DNA of 5,834 nucleotides, taken from Betaproteobacteria bacterium (GTDB lineage Bacteria; Pseudomonadota; Gammaproteobacteria; Burkholderiales; SG8-39). Of this stretch, positions 1 through 4,993 are shown piece after piece. The first letter of the stretch is position 1. The number at the start of each line of letters is the position of its first letter. The stretch covers positions 1 to 5,834 of the forward strand of contig JAABRB010000231.1 in the NCBI GenBank assembly GCA_011391185.1, given 5' to 3'. A program made the position numbers and the translations under genes. The notes beneath the pieces were generated by a model. That model was not told the origin of the DNA, ran no database searches, and saw only the letters and a program-made list of their open reading frames with translations.

Positions 1-137
1 CCGGCGAGCTGGCGCGCCTCGACTTTGAAGACATCGCGTCCCGTGACTCCGGAGACGACGCCAGCGCGCCCTGTGCCCTGCCCGAGCTTGAACGCGGGCG
101 GAAATCCCGAGCCTTCGATCGAATCGATTGTCGCCAT
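1..137 (-). CDS. Unrecognised protein, N-terminal 45 residues only (continues past left edge)
   Basis: From ATG 137 the frame stays open to the left edge, giving 45 codons with no stop. The product begins MATIDSIEGSGFPPAFKLGQ and continues with a Gly/Val-rich stretch ending VFKVEARQLA. I do not recognise the family. No signal peptide or membrane segment is visible, so a cytosolic protein is likely. Support for the gene is its well-placed AGGAG, the 5-bp gap after the CtBP-like dehydrogenase and its place as the next co-directional gene. It is probably part of the same transcription unit. Confidence 0.65.
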   Translation of the reverse strand, partial: MATIDSIEGSGFPPAFKLGQGTGRAGVVSGVTGRDVFKVEARQLA

Positions 138-142
138 GGCGC

Positions 143-1195
143 TTATCTCCTGGAAGCTGTTTTCTTCTTTGCGGGGCGCTTGGCGCCCGACTTCGCTTTC
201 GGTGCGGCGATCTTCGCACGGGTCTTCCCCTGGACGGCCGGGTTGACCACGTTCACCGGCCACTCGCCGGTGAGCACGCGCCGCACCTCGTTCGGCGCAC
301 CCGCCTGGAGGCCGACCATCGCCTTCTCGCTGTACCACGCGGCGTGCGGCGTGATGATCACGTTCTCGCGGCCGCGCAGCGGATGCGGGTCGGGGAGCGG
401 CTCCGGGTCCACCGTGTCCAGCGCGCACCCGGCAATCTTCCGGGCGTCCAGCGCGCGCACCAGTGCGGCCGTATCGATGATGGGGCCGCGCGAGCAATTG
501 ATCACGAACGCGGTCGGTTTCATCAGCGCGAACGCGTCGTCGTTGATCATCCCGCGGGTGCCCGGGGTGAGCGGCGGATGCAACGAGACGAAATCGGATT
601 CCTTGAGCAGCTTCTGCAGGGTCACCTTGGTTCCGGGAACCTTGAACTGGCCGTCCTTCACCACCGGGTCGGAGTAGAGGACGCGCATGCCGAACGCGGC
701 GGCGCGTATCGCGACCTGGCGGGCGATGTTGCCAAACCCCACCAGCCCGATCGTGCTGCCCGCCATGCGGAACAGCGGCTTGCCGGGCGGCACCGCCCAG
801 GTTCCGGCGCGAACGGCGCGGTCGTAGAAGGCGATCTTCCGCGCGCACGCGAGGAGCAACGCCATGGTGTGTTCGGCGACTTCCTCGATGCAGTACGTTG
901 GATTGTTGGTGACGATGATGCCCGCGGCAGTCGCCGCGGCGAGATCGATCGTGTCCACCCCGATGCCGTAACGCGCGATGATCTTGCAGTTCGGCATGCG
1001 CGCCATCGCTTCGGCGGTGATCGGCCCCGCATAGGTGTTGAGCAGGGCGTCGCAGTCGCCGGCCGCCCCGAGAAACTCTGCGGGCGTCTTCGTCTTCAGC
1101 GCGGTGAGGTTCGCGAGCTTGCCTAAGATCTGGTTTTCCACGTCCAGGGACTCCCAGACGTAGTCGGTGATCACCACCTTCGCCTTGTCGACCAT
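143..1195 (-). CDS. D-2-hydroxyacid dehydrogenase, CtBP/SerA-like, with lysine-rich C-terminal tail (paralogue 2)
   Basis: A 350-residue NAD-dependent 2-hydroxyacid dehydrogenase, probably reducing or oxidising a small 2-oxo/2-hydroxy acid in the cytosol. The substrate loop RYGIGVDTID at 75-84 is intact, and NNPTYCIEEVAEHTMALLL at 97-115 is typical of the CtBP-like branch. The nucleotide site reads GFGNIA at 153-158, with Ala in place of the last Gly, and Asp176 in YSDP indicates NAD. The catalytic set is Arg236 in NCSRGPI, Glu265 in TVDPEP and His284 in TPHAAWYSE; the HAAW form is characteristic of the CtBP branch. The fold ends near residue 321. Residues 324-350 are an extra tail rich in Lys, Arg, Ala and Pro, resembling histone-H1-like disorder and unlikely to be catalytic. 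No ACT domain is present, which argues against the long SerA type. The start has an ideal Shine-Dalgarno site. The stop is 5 bp from the next gene, whose ribosome-binding site it overlaps. Confidence 0.92.
   Translation of the reverse strand: MVDKAKVVITDYVWESLDVENQILGKLANLTALKTKTPAEFLGAAGDCDALLNTYAGPITAEAMARMPNCKIIARYGIGVDTIDLAAATAAGIIVTNNPTYCIEEVAEHTMALLLACARKIAFYDRAVRAGTWAVPPGKPLFRMAGSTIGLVGFGNIARQVAIRAAAFGMRVLYSDPVVKDGQFKVPGTKVTLQKLLKESDFVSLHPPLTPGTRGMINDDAFALMKPTAFVINCSRGPIIDTAALVRALDARKIAGCALDTVDPEPLPDPHPLRGRENVIITPHAAWYSEKAMVGLQAGAPNEVRRVLTGEWPVNVVNPAVQGKTRAKIAAPKAKSGAKRPAKKKTASRR
147..151 (-). promoter_or_regulatory. Ribosome-binding site of the left-edge gene, overlapping the end of the upstream gene
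   Basis: AGGAG on the minus strand lies 9 nt before ATG 137 and inside the last codons of the CtBP-like dehydrogenase, whose TAA follows almost at once. This layout suggests translational coupling. It is the main evidence that the left-edge frame is a real gene. Confidence 0.65.
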
Positions 1196-1202
1196 CGGTC
1201 TT

Positions 1203-1207
1203 CCTCC
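1203..1207 (-). promoter_or_regulatory. Ribosome-binding site of the CtBP-like dehydrogenase
   Basis: GGAGG on the minus strand sits 7 nt upstream of ATG 1195, a near-ideal Shine-Dalgarno site that fixes the start. It lies in the 51-bp gap between the two dehydrogenase genes. That gap also contains a small CGACG-GTA-CGTCG inverted repeat at 1224-1236 without a following U-tract. Confidence 0.75.
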
Positions 1208-1246
1208 AGAAAGTTGCGGCGGACGACGGTACGTCGCCCGGGTTCA

Positions 1247-2242
1247 TCAGTTCGAGCCGGCGTAGATTTCCGGATTCCAGCAGTTCGGCGGCCGCTTGCC
1301 ATCGAGCACGGCGAGAATATTGTCGACCACCACGTTCGCCATCGCTTCGCGAAGCTCCCCGACGGCACTGCCCACGTGCGGCGTGAACACCGCATTGGGC
1401 ATCTTCAGCAGCGCCGGATCGACTTGCGGCTCGTGCTCGAAGACGTCCAGCCCGGCGCCGGCAATGCGCCGCTCGGCGAGCGCCCGGACGAGTGCTTCCT
1501 CCGCCACAATCGGACCCCGCGCGGCGTTGATCAAAAAGGCGGTCGGCTTCATGAGGCCGATCTCGCGCGCACCGATCAGATGGCGCGTCCCGGGCGTGAG
1601 GCTTGCGTGGATCGACACGAAATCCGACTGGGCGAGCACTTCGTCGAGCGGCGCGCGGGTCAGGCCAAGCCCGCGTGCCTCGTCCTCGGGCACGGGCCGC
1701 GGGTCGTGATACAGGGTGCGCATCGAGAAACCCTGTGCGCGGCGTGCCACCGCGCGGCCGATGCCGCCGACGCCGACCAGCCCGAGCACCTTGCCGGTGA
1801 CCCCGCTTCCCAGCAGATACGACGACTGCGCACCAGGAAAAACGCCTTCGCGCACCAGCTTGTCGCCCTCGACCACGCGCCGGGCCACTGCCATCAGCAG
1901 CGACCAGGTGATATCGGCGGTCGCGTCGTAGAGCAGGCTCGCCGGGATCACGGTGACCGGAATGCGGCGCTCGGTGGCGGCGGCGACGTCGATCGCCGGC
2001 GGCGTGATCGTCATGGTCGCGATCATGCGCAGGCGCTCGTTCGCCATGACTACGTCGCGATCGACGCGGTCGAGCAGCAGGCAGAAGAAGATGTCATGCG
2101 CACGCGCGGCGGCCAGCAATTCGTCCTTGGTCAGGGCGCGCGACGCGTCGGGATTGACGGTGACGTCGGCAACCCTGCGCAACCGCTCGATGGCACTTTC
2201 AGCCACCGGCTGGGTGACGAAGACCTTGGCTCGCGCGGCCAT
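1247..2242 (-). CDS. D-2-hydroxyacid dehydrogenase, GyaR-like (paralogue 1)
   Basis: A 331-residue NAD-dependent oxidoreductase of the D-isomer 2-hydroxyacid dehydrogenase family (glyoxylate, hydroxypyruvate and 2-ketogluconate reductases; phosphoglycerate dehydrogenase), acting on 2-oxo/2-hydroxy acids in the cytosol. The Rossmann motif is GVGGIG at 157-162, and Asp180 in LYHDP marks NAD preference. The catalytic triad is complete: Arg242 in NAARGPI, Glu271 in DVFEHEP and His289 in TPHVGSA. DATADITWSLLMAVARR at 106-122 resembles the GyaR group. The usual GxGxDxID substrate loop is replaced by MTITPPAID at 77-85, so the substrate may be unusual. ATG 2242 starts a typical N-terminus (AKVFVTQPV); the frame continues upstream to a TTG inside repeat A, which I reject. 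The ribosome-binding site is unclear. A second family member follows after 51 bp. Confidence 0.9.
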   Translation of the reverse strand: MAARAKVFVTQPVAESAIERLRRVADVTVNPDASRALTKDELLAAARAHDIFFCLLLDRVDRDVVMANERLRMIATMTITPPAIDVAAATERRIPVTVIPASLLYDATADITWSLLMAVARRVVEGDKLVREGVFPGAQSSYLLGSGVTGKVLGLVGVGGIGRAVARRAQGFSMRTLYHDPRPVPEDEARGLGLTRAPLDEVLAQSDFVSIHASLTPGTRHLIGAREIGLMKPTAFLINAARGPIVAEEALVRALAERRIAGAGLDVFEHEPQVDPALLKMPNAVFTPHVGSAVGELREAMANVVVDNILAVLDGKRPPNCWNPEIYAGSN

Positions 2243-2252
2243 ATCGTTAGAA

Positions 2253-2278
2253 CTTGGCCCCAGTTCCTCCCAGCCAAG
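2253..2278 (-). promoter_or_regulatory. Possible hairpin carrying the Shine-Dalgarno site of the GyaR-like dehydrogenase
   Basis: On the minus strand CTTGGC and GCCAAG form a perfect 6-bp inverted repeat around a 14-nt loop that contains GGAGGAA. This is the only strong Shine-Dalgarno-like site near the gene, yet it lies 23 nt before ATG 2242, too far for normal use. No ATG, GTG or TTG falls at usual spacing after it. Either the match is chance, or the leader has a structural role. Confidence in function is low. Confidence 0.3.
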
Positions 2279-2289
2279 AGCTGGGCGCA

Positions 2290-2355
2290 CGAACAAGGGG
2301 GCGGAGGGGGAAAGGAAGGGGCCCCCTCACCCCTTCCTGCCCCTTGTATATCCCC
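2290..2355 (+). repeat. Palindromic dispersed repeat, copy A
   Basis: A 66-bp unit with the same ends as copy B (CGAACAAGGGG and CCCCTTGTATATCCCC). Outer arms ACAAGGGG (2293-2300) and CCCCTTGT (2340-2347) pair over 8 bp. Inner arms AGGAAGGGG (2313-2321) and CCCCTTCCT (2330-2338) pair over 9 bp, around an 8-nt loop. A one-sided bulge at 2301-2312 separates the two stems. It is the longest of the four copies and the nearest to the start of the GyaR-like dehydrogenase. The tail points toward the dikinase-like gene, mirroring copies C and D on the other side. Confidence 0.82.
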
Positions 2356-2358
2356 GAA

Positions 2359-2419
2359 CGAACAAGGGGCCAGGGAAGGGGTGGGACCCTTCCCTTCCCA
2401 CCTGCCCTTGTATATCCCC
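2359..2419 (+). repeat. Palindromic dispersed repeat, copy B
   Basis: A 61-bp unit that begins CGAACAAGGGG and ends CCCTTGTATATCCCC. The outer arms ACAAGGG (2362-2368) and CCCTTGT (2405-2411) pair perfectly. Inside, GGGAAGGG (2373-2380) pairs with CCCTTCCC (2392-2399). The ends match copies A, C and D while the middle differs, so the ends are what is conserved. It follows copy A after 3 bp in direct tandem. It lies downstream of the dikinase-like gene, 25 bp past its stop codon, where its RNA hairpin could protect or end the message. Confidence 0.82.
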
Positions 2420-2444
2420 TCCGTTGCAAGCGCAGAGCCCTCTC

Positions 2445-3749
2445 TCAGGCTGGGTGATCCCGCCGTACCCAGCGCACCACGCCCGCCACGCCGTCCACCG
2501 CGACCTGCACGCCGTCCGGAATGCGCGTGGTGGCCTCGTGGACGCCGAGCACCATGGGTATGCCGCGCTCGCGGGCGAGCGATGCGAGATGCGACGTGCT
2601 GCCGCCACGCTCGGCGACGACGCCGGCAACACGCGACATAATTTGCGCGAGCGCCGGCCCGGCGACCCGCGTCACCAGCACGTCACCCTGGACGACGCTG
2701 CCGAGCTCGCACTCGCAGTTGACCACGCGCGCGCGCCCTGCGCCCCAGCCGATGCCCGCGGGATGGCCGTTCAGCCGCGGATGGTGCAGCCAGCGCTTGT
2801 CGGGCGCTTCCGCCGCCCGCATGTGGAGGGGGCGGCCCTGCAGCAGCTTGAATCCCGACCCGTCGAGCGCCCATTCGATCTCGACCGGCATGCCCATGTG
2901 CGTTTCGACCCGACGCAGGAGCGCACCGATCTCGAGCGCCTGCGCCTCGCTCAGGCAGGGTTTGTCGGCGAGCGAGCGCGGGACCGCGCGCGCGACAGGT
3001 TCGGCGCCACGATGGGCACACCCCACGCTGTGGTCCTTGCGCCCGGCCACCATCTCGACGAGTTCGCCCGCGCGGTTGATCTCGTAACGGTCGGGCGTCA
3101 CCTCGCCCTGCGCGATCGCGGAACCGAGCCCCCACGTTGCGCTGACCAGCATGCTGCCGTCGGACATCTCGCTCAGACCGCCACCGGAGGCGATCGCCGA
3201 GACCAGCGGCTGCATCAGGAGTCCCATCGCGGTGTCGGCCGGATCCACGTCGTGGGTCGCCATGTAGCGCAGCGCGCGCGTCGACCACAGTGCCCCCCAG
3301 CAGGCGCGCACCGCGGTCTGGAACTCTCCTTCGTCGGAGAGGCCGAGAAAGCTTTCGAACTGCCCCGCGAAGCTCGACCCGAAGCGGTCTTCGACGAGCG
3401 CCGAGGAACGGACGACGCCCGGTTCACCGGTGCGCTCACGCATCGCGCGCCAGGCTGCGAGTAGCGGCGCGGCGATTTCTGACGTGATCGGTTGTTCGAG
3501 GAGACCGATTTTCATCGCAAGCGCGTGCCGGCGCGCCCGACCGACATCCTCAGTTGCGAACGCGCCACGCGCATCGGCTTCGAGCCCGAGGGCTGCGATC
3601 TGGACCCGGTAGGCCTCGGCGTCAAGACAGAAGCCGTCCGGAATCGGCAGGCCGGCGTGGCCGAGCGCCGCGAGATTGGCCGCCTTCGGCCCGAAGCGCC
3701 CGGCGTCGGCGGCTTCAGGAGCGGTAAGCGGAACAACGAGCTGTTTCAT
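2445..3749 (-). CDS. Compact PEP synthase/PPDK-like phosphotransferase (ATP-grasp plus swivelling His domain)
   Basis: A 434-residue protein with two of the three usual dikinase domains. Residues about 1-310 form the ATP-binding PPDK N-terminal domain: FGPKAANLAAL near 19-29 (Lys22), VRSSALVED with Arg114, Glu120 and Asp121, SFAGQFESFL, LMQPLV, WGLGSAIAQGEVTPDRY at 206-222, and VEIEW through LLQGRPL with Gln304 and Arg306. Residues about 350-430 form the phosphohistidine domain, with GGSTSH and catalytic His387, then ARERGIPMVLGV. The C-terminal PEP/pyruvate TIM barrel is absent. The family moves phosphoryl groups from ATP through His; the acceptor here is unknown. Rifampin phosphotransferase also lacks the barrel, but it has an extra drug-binding domain that I do not see. 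I chose ATG 3749 because it starts the conserved domain and has GGAG 11 nt upstream; the frame stays open through repeats C and D to 3911, but that 54-residue extension is repeat-encoded and unlikely. Both flanking gaps hold repeat pairs. Confidence 0.88.
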   Translation of the reverse strand: MKQLVVPLTAPEAADAGRFGPKAANLAALGHAGLPIPDGFCLDAEAYRVQIAALGLEADARGAFATEDVGRARRHALAMKIGLLEQPITSEIAAPLLAAWRAMRERTGEPGVVRSSALVEDRFGSSFAGQFESFLGLSDEGEFQTAVRACWGALWSTRALRYMATHDVDPADTAMGLLMQPLVSAIASGGGLSEMSDGSMLVSATWGLGSAIAQGEVTPDRYEINRAGELVEMVAGRKDHSVGCAHRGAEPVARAVPRSLADKPCLSEAQALEIGALLRRVETHMGMPVEIEWALDGSGFKLLQGRPLHMRAAEAPDKRWLHHPRLNGHPAGIGWGAGRARVVNCECELGSVVQGDVLVTRVAGPALAQIMSRVAGVVAERGGSTSHLASLARERGIPMVLGVHEATTRIPDGVQVAVDGVAGVVRWVRRDHPA

Positions 3750-3760
3750 GTGCAGGGATA

Positions 3761-3764
3761 CTCC
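3761..3764 (-). promoter_or_regulatory. Ribosome-binding site of the dikinase-like gene
   Basis: GGAG on the minus strand lies 11 nt upstream of ATG 3749. The spacing is long but workable. It supports this start over the upstream extension of the frame through the repeat DNA. The rest of the 184-bp gap (3750-3933) holds copies D and C and an A/T-rich patch, AAAAAGGCTTTTTTT, around 3880-3894; I see no convincing promoter. Confidence 0.5.
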
Positions 3765-3801
3765 ATTCGGCAATGATTCGTGAGCACCGCCGCGGGAGGG
3801 G

Positions 3802-3840
3802 GGGGAATTTACAAGGGGGGCTAGCCCCCCCCCTTGTTCC
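3802..3840 (-). repeat. Palindromic dispersed repeat, copy D
   Basis: On the minus strand this unit reads GGAACAAG, a G-run, CTAG, a C-run, then CCTTGTAAATTCCCC. This is the same layout as copies A-C, with AAATT in place of ATAT in the tail. The centre at 3815-3830 is a perfect 16-bp palindrome, GGGGGGCTAGCCCCCC, and the ACAAG/CTTGT arms extend it with unequal run lengths (6 G against 9 C). Copy D is in direct tandem with copy C and opposite in orientation to copies A and B. In RNA it would form a very stable hairpin between the alcohol dehydrogenase and the dikinase-like gene. No U-tract follows, so it is not a standard terminator. Confidence 0.78.
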
Positions 3841-3845
3841 AATTG

Positions 3846-3877
3846 GGGGATATACAAGGGGCAGCCCCACTTGTTCG
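3846..3877 (-). repeat. Palindromic dispersed repeat, copy C (shortest)
   Basis: Read on the minus strand this 32-bp unit begins CGAACAAG and ends CCCCTTGTATATCCCC, the same ends as copies A and B near 2290-2419. ACAAG (3854-3858) pairs with CTTGT (3870-3874), and inside it GGG pairs with CCC around a tiny loop. There is almost no interior, so this copy shows the minimal element: a hairpin plus an asymmetric tail that reads GGGGATAT on the plus strand. It lies in the gap between the alcohol dehydrogenase and the dikinase-like gene, 5 bp from copy D in the same orientation. It resembles REP-type elements in layout, but I cannot assign it to a named family. Confidence 0.8.
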
Positions 3878-3933
3878 TAAAAAGGCTTTTTTTCCTGCGC
3901 CCTGACCACATGTCGCGAAGCCGCTAATACACA

Positions 3934-4974
3934 TCACATCTGTGCATCGATCACTATGCGCAGAATCTTACCGGGGTTCTGCTCATAATCCTGGAAAGCT
4001 TCCGCCGTGCTGCCGAGCGGGTACGTCGCGGTGACGAATCCGCTGACGTCGATCTTTCCGGACGCGACGAGCTCGATCGACGGTGCCATGTCGCTCGACA
4101 GCAACGCGCGCGAGCCGATGATGCTGACTTCCTTGTAGTAGAACGGGAAGGTGGTCACGCCTTTCACCATGGCATGACTCACCGCAAACGCGGAAAACCG
4201 CCCGCCCGGGCGCAGCATGTCGAGGCCGTGCTTGGTGGTCGTCTCGCCGCCCACGGTGTCGATGACCACCTCCGCGCCCGCTCCGCCCGTCAACCGCATC
4301 ACCTCGTCCACGGCCGCTTCGGCATCCGTGGCAATGGCATGGTGCGCACCCATGCCGAGCGCCATGTCGAGCTTCCATTTTGTGCGCGACACGACGATGA
4401 CCGGATTTGCGCCGGCCAGCACGGCGAGCCGCGTATGCAGCAGGCCGGTCGTGCCCTGGCCGAGCACGACGACCGGCGTGCCGGCAACGATTCCCACCCG
4501 CGCCTGGGCATGGCGCACCGTTGCGAGCGTCTCGATGAGCGTCGCGTCGGCAAGCTTGAGGTGCGCCGGAAGTGGATGGACGTAGCGTGCGTCGAGCCGC
4601 ACGTATTGGTTGAGGGAGCCTTCGATCTCCCGACCGAAGAGCCCGGCATTGCGGCACAGGTTCTCCGCGCCGCGGACACAGCAGTCGCACGTGCCACACG
4701 CGATGCACGGATTGATCAGGACGTTCTGGCCGACCGCGACTCCGGTCACCTCCGGGCTCACGGCAACCACCGTTCCGGTCGCTTCGTGGCCCATCACGAC
4801 CGGATAGTTCACACCGGGGTGCCGGCCGGTGAAGATCTCGAGGTCGGTGTGACAGACTGCCGTGGCGGCGATCCGCACCACGACCTCGCCCGCGCCGGCG
4901 ACGGGCATCGGCCGCGCGACGATCTGGATTCGTCGCGGGGCCTCGAGCAACGCCGTGTGGAATTGCGCGCCCAT
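3934..4974 (-). CDS. Zinc-dependent medium-chain alcohol dehydrogenase
   Basis: A 346-residue cytosolic medium-chain dehydrogenase/reductase that should interconvert an alcohol and an aldehyde or ketone. The N-terminal GroES-like domain carries the catalytic zinc set: Cys41 in VCHTD, His63-Glu64 in MGHE, and Glu148 in LIETLATVRHA at the usual third-ligand position. The structural zinc lobe is complete, with Cys93, Cys96, Cys99 and Cys107 spaced CxxCxxCx7C. The Rossmann motif is GQGTTG at 172-177. At the end of the next strand the chain reads VVSRTKWK, with Ser196-Arg197 where NAD-dependent members usually have Asp; this suggests NADP(H), by inference. The length is normal and no key residue is missing. 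I chose ATG 4974 because GGAG lies 8 nt upstream; GTG 4977, directly before it, would add one residue. The substrate is not identifiable, though the full zinc sets argue against a quinone oxidoreductase. Confidence 0.93.
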   Translation of the reverse strand: MGAQFHTALLEAPRRIQIVARPMPVAGAGEVVVRIAATAVCHTDLEIFTGRHPGVNYPVVMGHEATGTVVAVSPEVTGVAVGQNVLINPCIACGTCDCCVRGAENLCRNAGLFGREIEGSLNQYVRLDARYVHPLPAHLKLADATLIETLATVRHAQARVGIVAGTPVVVLGQGTTGLLHTRLAVLAGANPVIVVSRTKWKLDMALGMGAHHAIATDAEAAVDEVMRLTGGAGAEVVIDTVGGETTTKHGLDMLRPGGRFSAFAVSHAMVKGVTTFPFYYKEVSIIGSRALLSSDMAPSIELVASGKIDVSGFVTATYPLGSTAEAFQDYEQNPGKILRIVIDAQM

Positions 4975-4982
4975 CACCGGGT

Positions 4983-4986
4983 CTCC
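4983..4986 (-). promoter_or_regulatory. Ribosome-binding site of the alcohol dehydrogenase
   Basis: GGAG on the minus strand lies 8 nt upstream of ATG 4974 and 5 nt upstream of the adjoining GTG 4977. The spacing favours the ATG. The site lies in the 19-bp gap after the stop codon of the M24 gene, which fits translation from a shared message. Confidence 0.65.
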
Positions 4987-4993
4987 GTCACGC

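Noticed and set aside
128..1126. Plus-strand open frame of 332 codons
   Set aside because: It is fully antisense to the CtBP-like dehydrogenase, which has intact catalytic motifs and an ideal ribosome-binding site.
1224..1236. CGACG-GTA-CGTCG inverted repeat between the two dehydrogenase genes
   Set aside because: A 5-bp stem with a 3-nt loop and no U-tract is expected by chance in this base composition; the tight spacing favours read-through.
2290..2419. CRISPR array
   Set aside because: The units are palindromic, of unequal length, separated by only 3 bp, and lack unique spacers.
1214..2641. Long plus-strand open frame of 475 codons
   Set aside because: It runs antisense to the GyaR-like gene, through repeats A and B and into the dikinase-like gene. 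It is rich in Arg, His and Ala with no recognisable domain, the usual shadow of G+C-rich coding DNA.
1953..3464. Long plus-strand open frame of 503 codons
   Set aside because: It covers two well-supported minus-strand genes and the repeat gap, and its product has no motifs. It is an antisense shadow.
3878..3896. Rho-independent terminator after the alcohol dehydrogenase
   Set aside because: The A-run and T-run around GGC or GCC give only an A/U stem with almost no loop, and no G/C stem precedes a U-tract in the direction of transcription.
3750..3911. Upstream extension of the dikinase-like protein by 54 residues
   Set aside because: The extension is encoded by repeats D and C, resembles no dikinase N-terminus, and the internal ATG 3749 has its own ribosome-binding site.
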